Of a stretch of 32,405 nucleotides of DNA, positions 8,489 to 16,363 are shown piece after piece; position 1 is the first letter of the stretch; the number at the start of each line of letters is the position of its first letter. The notes below the pieces were generated by a model. That model was not told the origin of the DNA. It made no database searches and saw only the letters and a list, made by a program, of their open reading frames with translations. The position numbers and the translations under genes are program-made. This DNA is from Pseudomonas endophytica (lineage in GTDB: Bacteria > Pseudomonadota > Gammaproteobacteria > Pseudomonadales > Pseudomonadaceae), in NCBI RefSeq assembly GCF_001411475.1, contig NZ_LLWH01000181.1, positions 1-32,405 of the forward strand, read 5' to 3'.

Positions 8489-8755
8489 GCGTCTGACACT
8501 CCGTTTTTATGTCCACTGCGTTTATTGACCCCGCTTACCCCCTAATGACTCCCCCAGCGCTTTCGAATATCTCCCGCGACCACTGGATTGCGCACGGCGA
8601 ATCAGCTAAAAGACTGCTTCTTGCGCAGGAATATTCCTCTTTAAAGATAGGACATGTCTTTAAGTTAAGTAGTCTGTGCGCCTTTCCAAAACAGTATCGC
8701 TACGAAAGCGCGGGCCTTCCTTCGCGTTGACCGAGCGGCCGCGTAGAAGAATCTC
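8489..8755. promoter_or_regulatory. Divergent control region lemA / bglX
   Basis: Gene-free region serving both divergent units. It has a perfect 12-bp palindrome AGGAATATTCCT (8627-8638). Directly after it lies a second inverted repeat, TTAAAGA (8641-8647) with TCTTTAA (8657-8663) around a 9-base centre. They look like operator sites, but I cannot name the regulator. A 73-codon frame at 8509-8730 has no family features and I do not call it a gene. Confidence 0.4.
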
Positions 8756-11047
8756 ATGAGAAACCTGTGTTTGCTGGGCGTCGCTATCAGCCTGGCCAGT
8801 CACTCGGTGTGGGCCCAAACCCCGAACATCCCGCTCCCTTCTAAAGAAGTGTTTGTCGCTGACTTGATGAAGCAGATGACTGAAGCTGAAAAAATCGGCC
8901 AGTTACGCCTCATCAGTATTGCCACCGATATGCCCCGCGAGATGATCCGCAAAGAAATTGCCGCTGGGCGCATTGGCGGCACGTTCAACTCGGTGACGCG
9001 TGACGAAAACCGGCCGATGCAAGACGCCGCCATGCGCAGCCGCTTAAAGATCCCGATGTTTTTTGCGTACGACGTGATCCACGGCCATCGCACTATTTTC
9101 CCGATCAGCCTTGGGCTGGCAGCCACGTGGGACCTCGACGCGATTGCCCTGAGCGGCCGTGTTTCGGCTAAGGAAGCCAGCGCTGACGGCATCGACATGA
9201 CCTTTGCGCCCATGGTCGACATTGCCCGCGACCCACGCTGGGGTCGGACCTCAGAAGGGTTTGGCGAAGACACCTACTTAGTCTCACGCATCGCCACGGT
9301 CATGGTTAACGCCTATCAAGGTGTTTCGCCCGCCTTGCCTGGCAACATCATGGCCAGCTTTAAACACTTCGCACTGTATGGCGCTGTCGAAGGCGGACGT
9401 GACTACAACATTGTCGACATGAGCCCAATACGCATGTTCCAAGATTACTTGCCGCCTTATCACGCGGCGGTTAAGGCCGACGCTGGCGGAGTGATGGTTG
9501 CCCTGAACTCGATCAATGGCGTGCCGGCCACCTCGAATCTGTGGCTGATGCAAGACCTGCTGCGCAAAGACTGGGGCTTCAAAGGGGTCGCGATCAGTGA
9601 TCACGGGGCGATTCAGGAGCTGATCAAACACGGCGTGGCCAAAGACAGCCGCGAAGCCGCCAAGCTGGCAATCAAGGCCGGTATCGACATGAGCATGAAC
9701 GACAAAGCGTATGGCGAACAATTGCCGGGGCTGTTGAAGTCCGGCGAAGTGCCGCAAAGCGATCTAGACAATGCGGTGCGCGAAGTGCTTGGGGCTAAAT
9801 ACGACATGGGGCTATTCGCTGACCCGTACCTGCGCATCGGTAAGGCTGAAGATGATCCGGCCAACACCAACGCCGAAAACCGTCTGCACCGCCAAGAAGC
9901 CCGCGAGGTCGCCCGCAAAAGTCTGGTGCTGCTGAAAAACCAGTCGCACACCCTGCCACTTAATAAGCAAACGCGGATTGCGCTGGTCGGCCCGCTGGCC
10001 AACTCCAAAATCGACATGCTGGGCAGTTGGTCCGGTGCCGGGGTGCCCGCGCAATCGGTGACCGTGTATGAAGGGCTGCAAAAGGCAATGGGCCAGCAAG
10101 GCTCGGTCACTTACGCCCGAGGCGCCAACGTCAGTGACGACCCAAAAATCGCCGAGTACTTAAATCACCTCAACTCTGATGCGCTCGAAGTGCTCAACGA
10201 CCCGCGACCCGCACAGCAAATGATCGACGAAGCGGTTAAGGCAGCGCAGCAATCCGATGTGGTCGTGGCCGTGGTCGGCGAGTCACGTGGCATGTCACAC
10301 GAGTCATCAAGCCGCACCACGCTGGATATTCCACAGAGCCAGCGCACGCTGATTACCGCGCTTAAAGCAACGGGTAAGCCGTTGGTGCTGGTATTGATGA
10401 ACGGCCGCCCGCTGTCTATCGAACATGAACAGGAGCAAGCAGATGCTGTGCTGGAAACTTGGTTCAGCGGCACCGAGGGCGGCCATGCGATTGCTGACGT
10501 CCTATTCGGTGACTACAACCCTTCCGGCAAACTGCCTATCACCTTCCCACGCTCTGTTGGGCAGATTCCGAGCTATTACAGCCACCTGAGTATTGGTCGG
10601 CCTTTTACGCCAGGTAAACCGGGTAATTACACCTCGCAATACTTCGACGCCGAAAACTCACCGCTGTACCCGTTCGGCTTCGGCTTGAGCTACACCGATT
10701 TCAGCCTGTCGCCGATCACGCTTTCGGCCAAAACGTTAAACGCGGGCGGCACGCTGACCGCCAGCGTCACGCTGAAAAACACCGGCCAGCGTGATGGCGA
10801 AACAGTGGTTCAGCTGTACCTGCGCGACGTCACCGCCTCCATGAGCCGCCCGGTCAAAGAATTGAAGAACTTTCAAAAAATCATGCTCAAAGCCGGGGAA
10901 CAACGGGTCGTGCAGTTCGACATTACCGAGAACGACCTGAAGTTCTACAACGCACAGTTGAAGTTCGCCGCCGAACCGGGTGAGTTCGATGTGCAAATCG
11001 GCCTAGACTCGCAAAATGTGGAGCACAACAACTTCGAGCTGCTCTAA
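8756..11047 (+). CDS. bglX: Periplasmic beta-glucosidase BglX (GH3)
   Basis: A 763-residue glycoside hydrolase family 3 enzyme that closely follows E. coli BglX over its length. It has a signal peptide (cut after VWA, residue 20) and an N-terminal TIM barrel (FFAYDVIHGHRTIFPISLGL; TFAPMVDIARDPRWGRTSEG). The catalytic nucleophile is Asp282 in GVAISDHGAI. The alpha/beta sandwich follows (KSLVLLKNQ, VVVAVVGESRGMSHESSSRT, LETWFSGTEGG, ADVLFGDYNPSGKLP), then a C-terminal fibronectin III-like domain (about 655-763) ending in FELL. It should release glucose from beta-linked oligosaccharides in the periplasm. It appears to be a single-gene unit. The ribosome site is weak (AGAAG). No defect is seen. 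Confidence 0.97.
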   Translation: MRNLCLLGVAISLASHSVWAQTPNIPLPSKEVFVADLMKQMTEAEKIGQLRLISIATDMPREMIRKEIAAGRIGGTFNSVTRDENRPMQDAAMRSRLKIPMFFAYDVIHGHRTIFPISLGLAATWDLDAIALSGRVSAKEASADGIDMTFAPMVDIARDPRWGRTSEGFGEDTYLVSRIATVMVNAYQGVSPALPGNIMASFKHFALYGAVEGGRDYNIVDMSPIRMFQDYLPPYHAAVKADAGGVMVALNSINGVPATSNLWLMQDLLRKDWGFKGVAISDHGAIQELIKHGVAKDSREAAKLAIKAGIDMSMNDKAYGEQLPGLLKSGEVPQSDLDNAVREVLGAKYDMGLFADPYLRIGKAEDDPANTNAENRLHRQEAREVARKSLVLLKNQSHTLPLNKQTRIALVGPLANSKIDMLGSWSGAGVPAQSVTVYEGLQKAMGQQGSVTYARGANVSDDPKIAEYLNHLNSDALEVLNDPRPAQQMIDEAVKAAQQSDVVVAVVGESRGMSHESSSRTTLDIPQSQRTLITALKATGKPLVLVLMNGRPLSIEHEQEQADAVLETWFSGTEGGHAIADVLFGDYNPSGKLPITFPRSVGQIPSYYSHLSIGRPFTPGKPGNYTSQYFDAENSPLYPFGFGLSYTDFSLSPITLSAKTLNAGGTLTASVTLKNTGQRDGETVVQLYLRDVTASMSRPVKELKNFQKIMLKAGEQRVVQFDITENDLKFYNAQLKFAAEPGEFDVQIGLDSQNVEHNNFELL

Positions 11048-11097
11048 GCTGGGTCGACGCTTTAACAGGCCACGATCAGCCCCACTTCACGCCTTAA

Positions 11098-11125
11098 CCG
11101 AGAAGGTCTGCAACGACCTTTTCGG
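11098..11125 (+). terminator. Terminator-like hairpin downstream of bglX
   Basis: CCGAGAAGGTC (11098-11108), a 6-base loop, then GACCTTTTCGG (11115-11125): an 11-bp stem with one G-U pair. No T-run follows, so it is at best a weak or factor-assisted terminator. Confidence 0.4.
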
Positions 11126-11335
11126 CTGCTATAAGCGCAATTTCTGCTTGACCTTTCCTATCTTTGCAGCCGTTTTAAAATGCGTTCGGACAGCGCAGTT
11201 TTTTGTGTTAGGGTTCGCGCCCTCAAAATTCTGCCGGTGCGATTTACTGCTGAAAAATAGTGACAAGCGGCGCACTCCAGAGCCCATGTGGCCTACACCG
11301 TTTCTTAAAGCTTCATACACACTTTACGCACAGAG

Positions 11336-11344
11336 TTATCCACA
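11336..11344 (+). promoter_or_regulatory. DnaA box upstream of nrdA
   Basis: TTATCCACA, an exact match to the consensus DnaA box, about 440 bases before the nrdA start. In E. coli, DnaA binds the nrdAB promoter and links dNTP supply to replication. A similar role here is inferred from this match and its position. Confidence 0.6.
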
Positions 11345-11371
11345 GGCGGCCCGTTGCACCCTGCTACTAAA

Positions 11372-11420
11372 AGGCATATCTTGTATCAAATCTGCCAAAA
11401 AACCCTACATATAGGGTTTT
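11372..11420. promoter_or_regulatory. Candidate NrdR box pair
   Basis: A perfect inverted repeat AAAACCCTA-CATA-TAGGGTTTT (11399-11420) follows an NrdR-like half-palindrome AGGCATATCTTGTATC (11372-11387). The two centres are about 30 bases apart, close to the three-turn spacing usual for paired NrdR boxes upstream of ribonucleotide reductase genes. The match to the consensus is only partial. Symmetry and spacing are seen; the NrdR assignment is inference. Confidence 0.45.
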
Positions 11421-11728
11421 AGGGCCAAAACCCAACACCACTCAGATGAGAATTTCAAGCCCTTTTCTCACGCCTGTTGGGTTAAACAAAACACAGTGTT
11501 CAGCTGTTCATACCGCGTATGCGTATGGCAACTGCTTTGCAGGGCTATTAGCGAAAAGCGGCCCGGGTGTTGCAGTAAAAAATAGTGTCACCCAAAAGGA
11601 ATTCGGTTTGAGGCAGCACGCTCAAATCCAGACTTCGGCACGGAAGCGGCTTAACCCCCCCTTTCTGTACGTCCCGAGGTTGTTATGCCCGACTCACCCT
11701 CGGTTGTAGTGCTTCAGGACGGAACGGT

Positions 11729-11747
11729 GGGCACCCAAAAGGTGCCC
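11729..11747 (+). promoter_or_regulatory. Leader hairpin just before nrdA
   Basis: GGGCACC (11729-11735), loop CAAAA, GGTGCCC (11741-11747): a perfect 7-bp GC-rich stem ending 34 bases before the nrdA ATG. It may affect mRNA stability or translation. No T-run follows, so it is not an intrinsic terminator. Confidence 0.45.
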
Positions 11748-11781
11748 AAATAAACATAGAGAATGTGGAGACACCCCCCCC

Positions 11782-14655
11782 ATGCAAACCGACACAACTC
11801 GCGAGAACTCGCAGGGTACTGATTCCAATCTGGATCTGTCTGCGACCGCGCCAGGCCAATTGCGCGTGATCAAACGTAACGGAACTGTCGTTTCTTACAC
11901 CGACGACAAGATCACCGTCGCCATCACCAAAGCGTTTCTCGCAGTTGAAGGTGGCAATGCTGCCGCCTCGTCACGTATCCACGACACTGTTGCGCGCCTG
12001 ACCGAACAAGTCACCGCAACCTTCAAGCGCCGCATGCCTTCGGGCGGCACGATCCACATCGAAGAAATCCAGGACCAAGTAGAACTGGCCCTGATGCGTG
12101 CCGGTGAGCAAAAAGTAGCCCGTGACTACGTGATCTATCGTGACTCACGCGCCAAAGAACGCGCCATTCGCGCTCCGGCTGATAACACGGTAGTGGCTCA
12201 CCCAACCATCCGCATCACCCGCGCCGACGGTACGTTCGCACCGCTAGACATGGCCCGTCTGAACACCATCGTCACCGAAGCCTGTGAAGGTCTGGAAGAA
12301 GTTGACGGCGACCTGATCCAGCGCGAAACCCTGAAAAACCTGTACGACGGCGTGGCCCTGAGCGACGTCAACACCGCCTTGGTGATGACCGCCCGTACCT
12401 TAGTAGAGCGTGAGCCAAACTACTCGTTCGTGACCGCTCGCCTGCTGATGGACACCCTACGCGCTGAAGGCCTGGGCTTCCTGAACGTTGCCGAAAGCGC
12501 CACTCACCACGAAATGGCTGACCTGTACGCCAAGGCGCTGCCTGCTTACATTGCCAAAGGCGTTGAGTTCGACCTGCTGAACCCAGTACTGGCCACCTTC
12601 GACCTAGAGAAACTGGGTAAGGCGATCAATCACGAGCGCGATCAGCAGTTCACTTACTTGGGCCTGCAAACCCTGTACGACCGTTACTTTATCCACAAAG
12701 ATGGCGTGCGTTTTGAACTGCCGCAGATCTTCTTTATGCGCGTGGCCATGGGCCTGGCGATCGAAGAGAAGCAAAAAGAAGAGCGCGCCATCGAGTTCTA
12801 TAACCTGTTGTCGTCGTTCGACTACATGTCCTCGACCCCAACTCTGTTCAACGCCGGTACTCAGCGTCCTCAGCTCTCCAGCTGCTACCTGACCACCGTG
12901 CCAGACGACCTCTCGGGCATCTACCACGCGATCCACGACAACGCCATGCTGTCCAAATTCGCAGGCGGCTTGGGCAACGACTGGACGCCAGTGCGTGCAT
13001 TGGGCTCGTGGATCAAAGGTACTAACGGCAAATCCCAGGGCGTGGTTCCGTTCCTTAAAGTCGTGAACGACACCGCTGTCGCGGTTAACCAAGGTGGCAA
13101 GCGCAAAGGCGCGGTGTGTGCTTACCTCGAAACGTGGCACATGGACATCGAAGAGTTCATCGAGCTGCGTAAAAACACGGGTGATGATCGCCGTCGTACC
13201 CACGATATGAACACCGCCAACTGGATCCCAGACCTGTTCATGAAGCGTGTCTTCGATGACGGCAAGTGGACCCTGTTCTCGCCATCGGAAGTGCCAGACC
13301 TGCACGACCTGACCGGCAAGGCCTTCGAAGAGCGCTACGAGTACTACGAAGCCCTGACCGAGTACCCAGGCAAGGTCAAGCTGTTCAAGACCATTCAGGC
13401 CAAAGACCTGTGGCGCAAAATGCTGTCTATGCTGTTTGAAACCGGCCACCCATGGCTGACCTTCAAAGACCCGTGCAACCTGCGTAGCCCGCAGCAGCAC
13501 GTGGGCGTGGTACACAGCTCGAACCTGTGCACCGAGATCACCTTGAACACCAACAAGGACGAGATCGCTGTTTGCAACCTGGGTTCGATCAACCTGCCGA
13601 ACCACATCACCGACGGCAAGTTAGACACCGCCAAGCTCAAGCGCACCATCGACGTGGCCGTGCGTATGCTCGACAACGTGATCGACATCAACTACTACTC
13701 GGTGCCGCAAGCGCGTAACTCGAACTTCAAGCATCGCCCTGTGGGCTTGGGGATCATGGGCTTCCAGGACGCGCTGTACCTGCAGCACATTCCTTATGCC
13801 TCGCAAGCAGCCGTTGAGTTTGCTGACAAGTCGATGGAAGCGGTCAGCTACTACGCGATCCAAGCGTCTTGCGACTTGGCCGACGAGCGTGGAGCTTACG
13901 AGACGTTCCAAGGCTCACTGTGGTCCAAAGGCATCCTGCCGCTGGATTCGCAACAGATCCTGATCGAGCAACGTGGCCAGAAGTACATTGACGTTGACCT
14001 GAACGAATCCTTGGACTGGGCACCGGTTCGCGCCCGTGTACAAAAAGGCATTCGTAACTCCAACATCATGGCCATCGCACCGACCGCGACCATCGCCAAC
14101 ATCACCGGCGTTTCGCAGTCGATCGAACCGACGTATCAAAACCTGTACGTGAAATCCAACCTGTCGGGCGAATTCACCGTGATCAACCCGTACTTGGTTC
14201 GCGACCTTAAGGCTCGCGGGCTGTGGGACTCGGTCATGATCAACGACCTGAAGTACTACGACGGTTCGGTGCAGCAGATCGAACGCATCCCGCAAGAGCT
14301 CAAAGAGCTGTATGCCACCGCGTTTGAAGTTGACACCAAGTGGATCGTTGACGCGGCCAGCCGTCGTCAGAAGTGGATCGACCAGGCACAGTCGCTGAAC
14401 CTGTACATCGCCGGCGCCTCGGGCAAGAAGCTGGACGTCACCTACCGCATGGCTTGGTACCGTGGCTTGAAAACCACCTACTACCTCCGTGCACTGGCGG
14501 CCACCAGCACCGAGAAGTCCACCGTGAACACCGGCAAGCTCAACGCTGTATCGAGCGGCAACAACAGTGAAGACGTAGCAGCAGCGCCAGCAGGCCCGGC
14601 CCCCGTGCCAAAAGCCTGCGCGATTGACGAGCCGGATTGCGAAGCCTGCCAATAA
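11782..14655 (+). CDS. nrdA: Ribonucleoside-diphosphate reductase alpha subunit, class Ia
   Basis: A 957-residue large subunit that reduces ribonucleoside diphosphates to deoxy forms. It carries two N-terminal ATP-cone domains (about 27-118 and 142-230), an arrangement known in Pseudomonas NrdA, where the cones mediate allosteric inhibition by dATP. Catalytic residues are visible: Cys368 (LSSCYL) and Cys598 (VCNLGSINLP) as the redox pair, Cys583 and Glu585 in NLCTEI as the radical cysteine and its partner, and the YY pair in KTTYYLRAL for radical transfer. The C-terminal tail has Cys946, Cys953 and Cys956 (DCEACQ) for re-reduction by thioredoxin or glutaredoxin. It needs NrdB, which is not in this window. 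A strong terminator follows. Confidence 0.98.
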   Translation: MQTDTTRENSQGTDSNLDLSATAPGQLRVIKRNGTVVSYTDDKITVAITKAFLAVEGGNAAASSRIHDTVARLTEQVTATFKRRMPSGGTIHIEEIQDQVELALMRAGEQKVARDYVIYRDSRAKERAIRAPADNTVVAHPTIRITRADGTFAPLDMARLNTIVTEACEGLEEVDGDLIQRETLKNLYDGVALSDVNTALVMTARTLVEREPNYSFVTARLLMDTLRAEGLGFLNVAESATHHEMADLYAKALPAYIAKGVEFDLLNPVLATFDLEKLGKAINHERDQQFTYLGLQTLYDRYFIHKDGVRFELPQIFFMRVAMGLAIEEKQKEERAIEFYNLLSSFDYMSSTPTLFNAGTQRPQLSSCYLTTVPDDLSGIYHAIHDNAMLSKFAGGLGNDWTPVRALGSWIKGTNGKSQGVVPFLKVVNDTAVAVNQGGKRKGAVCAYLETWHMDIEEFIELRKNTGDDRRRTHDMNTANWIPDLFMKRVFDDGKWTLFSPSEVPDLHDLTGKAFEERYEYYEALTEYPGKVKLFKTIQAKDLWRKMLSMLFETGHPWLTFKDPCNLRSPQQHVGVVHSSNLCTEITLNTNKDEIAVCNLGSINLPNHITDGKLDTAKLKRTIDVAVRMLDNVIDINYYSVPQARNSNFKHRPVGLGIMGFQDALYLQHIPYASQAAVEFADKSMEAVSYYAIQASCDLADERGAYETFQGSLWSKGILPLDSQQILIEQRGQKYIDVDLNESLDWAPVRARVQKGIRNSNIMAIAPTATIANITGVSQSIEPTYQNLYVKSNLSGEFTVINPYLVRDLKARGLWDSVMINDLKYYDGSVQQIERIPQELKELYATAFEVDTKWIVDAASRRQKWIDQAQSLNLYIAGASGKKLDVTYRMAWYRGLKTTYYLRALAATSTEKSTVNTGKLNAVSSGNNSEDVAAAPAGPAPVPKACAIDEPDCEACQ

Positions 14656-14665
14656 GCTGAGTGGC

Positions 14666-14684
14666 CAGACGGGTTAACCGTCTG
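14666..14684 (+). terminator. First hairpin of the nrdA terminator region
   Basis: CAGACGG (14666-14672), loop GTTAA, CCGTCTG (14678-14684): a perfect 7-bp stem 10 bases after the nrdA stop codon, followed by a short A-run. It sits in tandem with the much stronger terminator next to it. Confidence 0.5.
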
Positions 14685-14692
14685 CCAAAAAC

Positions 14693-14738
14693 CCCCGTTA
14701 AACCCTGGCAACAGTTGGGTTTAACGGGGTTTTTTTTT
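14693..14738 (+). terminator. Strong intrinsic terminator of nrdA
   Basis: A perfect 13-bp stem, CCCCGTTAAACCC (14693-14705) with GGGTTTAACGGGG (14717-14729), followed at once by nine T (14730-14738). It clearly ends nrdA transcription and means nrdB is not read from this transcript. Confidence 0.95.
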
Positions 14739-14764
14739 GTGGGCAGTCCAGCCGAGAAATCCCC

Positions 14765-14829
14765 GGAGCTGCCGCAGGCTGCGATCTGTTGATCTTCAAA
14801 AGCAAAAGATCGCAGCCTGCGGCAGCTCC
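14765..14829. repeat. REP palindrome (copy 2)
   Basis: A perfect 23-bp stem from GGAGCTGCCGCAGGCTGC... (14765-14787) with its complement (14807-14829), and a 19-base centre. Same family as copy 1, placed between the nrdA terminator and the codB control region. Confidence 0.9.
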
Positions 14830-14910
14830 TACGAGAAACGCCAATGATCTTGCTTTGGCCTTTGATTCTGGTGGTCCTTTTAAACTGAGCCTGCCACCCC
14901 GCTAAAACAG

Positions 14911-14977
14911 TGCACCCGCGCTTCAAAATAAAGCAAAATGCACACCCTAAAAATCAAAAAAACATAGGGTATGTGCA
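14911..14977. promoter_or_regulatory. Operator-like repeats upstream of codB
   Basis: TGCACACCCTA (14939-14949) faces TAGGGTATGTGCA (14965-14977) as an imperfect inverted repeat across an A-rich centre. A third TGCACCC half-site lies at 14911-14917. The block is 136 to 202 bases before the codB start. As the codB operon encodes its own PucR-type regulator, this is a natural candidate for its binding site. That link is inference. Confidence 0.45.
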
Positions 14978-15112
14978 CTGTGAACATCTACCGCTATCAC
15001 TTCTGCCCGCTTTTTATCGTTAGGTTGCCATCGGCCCAAACAGGCCCAGTTATTGCTTTGGCCCACGCAGGCCATGGACCACGGCCAACCCACTAAAGGC
15101 GCAGAGATACCC

Positions 15113-16363
15113 ATGAGTTCACACGGTGAGTTTGCGTTGAGTGAAGCACCCAGCAGTGCTCGCAGAGGCTTGATACCGATTTCGATGGTTCTGTTCAGTT
15201 TTACCTTCTTCACCGGCACGATGTTCGCGGGCGGCAAGCTGGGCATGGCGTTCAATTTCGTCGATATGCTGTGGATCGCGGCTATCGGTAATGGGCTGCT
15301 GGCCCTGTATGCCGCGGCTCTGGCATTGATCGCTGCACGCAGTGGCCTCAACACGGTGCTGATGGGGCGCTTGTGTTTTGGTGAAGCCGGCAGCCGCCTT
15401 TCTGACTTTATCCTCGGTTTTGCTGAGCTGGGCTGGTACGCGTGGGGCACGGCAACGGTGGCCATCGTGCTGGTAAAAATGCTCGGCCTGGCCGACGGCT
15501 TCACGGCCCCGCTGATGATCGTGTTCGGCTTGGGTTTTAGCATCACCGCGATCATCGGCTTCAAAGGGTTAGATGTGCTGTCGCGAATTTCGGTGCCGTT
15601 GATGCTCGGGCTGATGATTGTGTCAATGGTCCTGGCCACCCAGCACGTCGGCGGTTTCAAGGCGCTGGCGGCGATTATCCCGCATGAAACCATGACTTTC
15701 TCTGCCGCTATCACCATGGTGTTCGGGACGTTCGCCAGCGGCGCAACCCAAGCCACTAACTGGACGCGCCTGTCACGTAACGGCCGGGTGGCGGTGATCG
15801 CCAGTGTGGTCAGCTTTCTGCTCGGGAATGGCCTGATGGTGGTCGCCGGTGCTTGGTGCGCCATCGTTTACCAACAGGCCGACATCGTTGAAGTCCTGAT
15901 GCTACAAGGCTTGTCGTTCGCCGCAGTGATAATGCTCTGCCTCAATCTGTGGACGATTCAAGGCCCAACCATCTACAACGTGTCAGCTGCTGCCTGCCAT
16001 TTGGTACGTAGCGAGCGCCGCCGCACGATGACCTTGATCGCCGCCGCTGTTGGCATTGTGCTGGCCATCGGCGGTATGTATGAAATGCTGATTCCGTTTC
16101 TGGTGCTACTCGGCTCGATCATCCCGCCCATCGGGGGCGTGATCATGGCTGACTACTGGTATCGCCATCGCGGCAAATACCCGTTGTTGGCCTCGGTCAA
16201 ATTGCCACGCTACAACCTGCGCGGCTTGTTGTCTTATGCCGTGGGCGCAGGGCTGGCCTACGCCTCGCCTTTGATTGCACCACTGGTCGGGATTGCCGCT
16301 TCCGCCCTGTGCTACGTAGTGCTGCTTGAAATCAGCAAACGCCGCACGCAGGAGGTTGCTTGA
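15113..16363 (+). CDS. codB: Cytosine permease (NCS1 family)
   Basis: A 416-residue membrane protein with about twelve hydrophobic segments. I start it at the ATG at 15113 (GCGCAGAG upstream). The open frame back to 15053 adds a polar stretch with no site. NCS1 features include FFTGTMFAGGKLGMAF near the first helices, the helix-3 region ELGWYAWGTATVA, and the late PPIGGVIMADYW motif typical of CodB/cytosine-purine permeases. It should bring cytosine into the cell by cation symport. It is the first gene of a three-gene operon; its stop overlaps the regulator's TTG start. The substrate is supported mainly by the linked cytosine deaminase. Confidence 0.92.
   Translation: MSSHGEFALSEAPSSARRGLIPISMVLFSFTFFTGTMFAGGKLGMAFNFVDMLWIAAIGNGLLALYAAALALIAARSGLNTVLMGRLCFGEAGSRLSDFILGFAELGWYAWGTATVAIVLVKMLGLADGFTAPLMIVFGLGFSITAIIGFKGLDVLSRISVPLMLGLMIVSMVLATQHVGGFKALAAIIPHETMTFSAAITMVFGTFASGATQATNWTRLSRNGRVAVIASVVSFLLGNGLMVVAGAWCAIVYQQADIVEVLMLQGLSFAAVIMLCLNLWTIQGPTIYNVSAAACHLVRSERRRTMTLIAAAVGIVLAIGGMYEMLIPFLVLLGSIIPPIGGVIMADYWYRHRGKYPLLASVKLPRYNLRGLLSYAVGAGLAYASPLIAPLVGIAASALCYVVLLEISKRRTQEVA

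Larger units (their letters stand above)
11048..11781. other. 734-bp gene-free control region upstream of nrdA
   Basis: Contains, in order: a terminator-like hairpin after bglX, a DnaA box, two NrdR-like palindromes and a hairpin close to the nrdA start (each listed separately). Short frames at 11016-11414 and 11446-11709 have no ribosome site or recognisable domain, and I take them as chance. The long leader suggests nrdA is regulated transcriptionally over a distance of several hundred bases. Confidence 0.6.

Noticed and set aside
8509..8730. 73-codon plus-strand frame between lemA and bglX
   Set aside because: It covers the divergent promoter palindromes, has no good ribosome site and no known family.
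11148..11181. TTGACC and TAAAAT as a sigma-70 promoter upstream of nrdA
   Set aside because: The spacing is 22 bases, outside the normal range.
11016..11709. Two small frames (132 and 87 codons) upstream of nrdA
   Set aside because: They cover likely regulatory sites, start without a ribosome site, and look compositionally like noncoding DNA.
12604..13605. 333-codon open frame on the minus strand inside nrdA
   Set aside because: It lies wholly antisense to a strongly conserved gene, its translation has no recognisable domain, and such long shadows are usual in codon-biased high-GC genes.
13915..14652. 245-codon minus-strand frame in the 3' part of nrdA
   Set aside because: Shadow of the nrdA reading frame with no domain or ribosome site.
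14540..14926. 128-codon minus-strand frame after nrdA
   Set aside because: It runs through the nrdA terminator and a REP element; not a gene.
14947..15864. 305-codon minus-strand frame across the codB region
   Set aside because: Antisense to a clear permease; the translation is low-complexity (Ala/Pro/Ser/Ile) without a domain.
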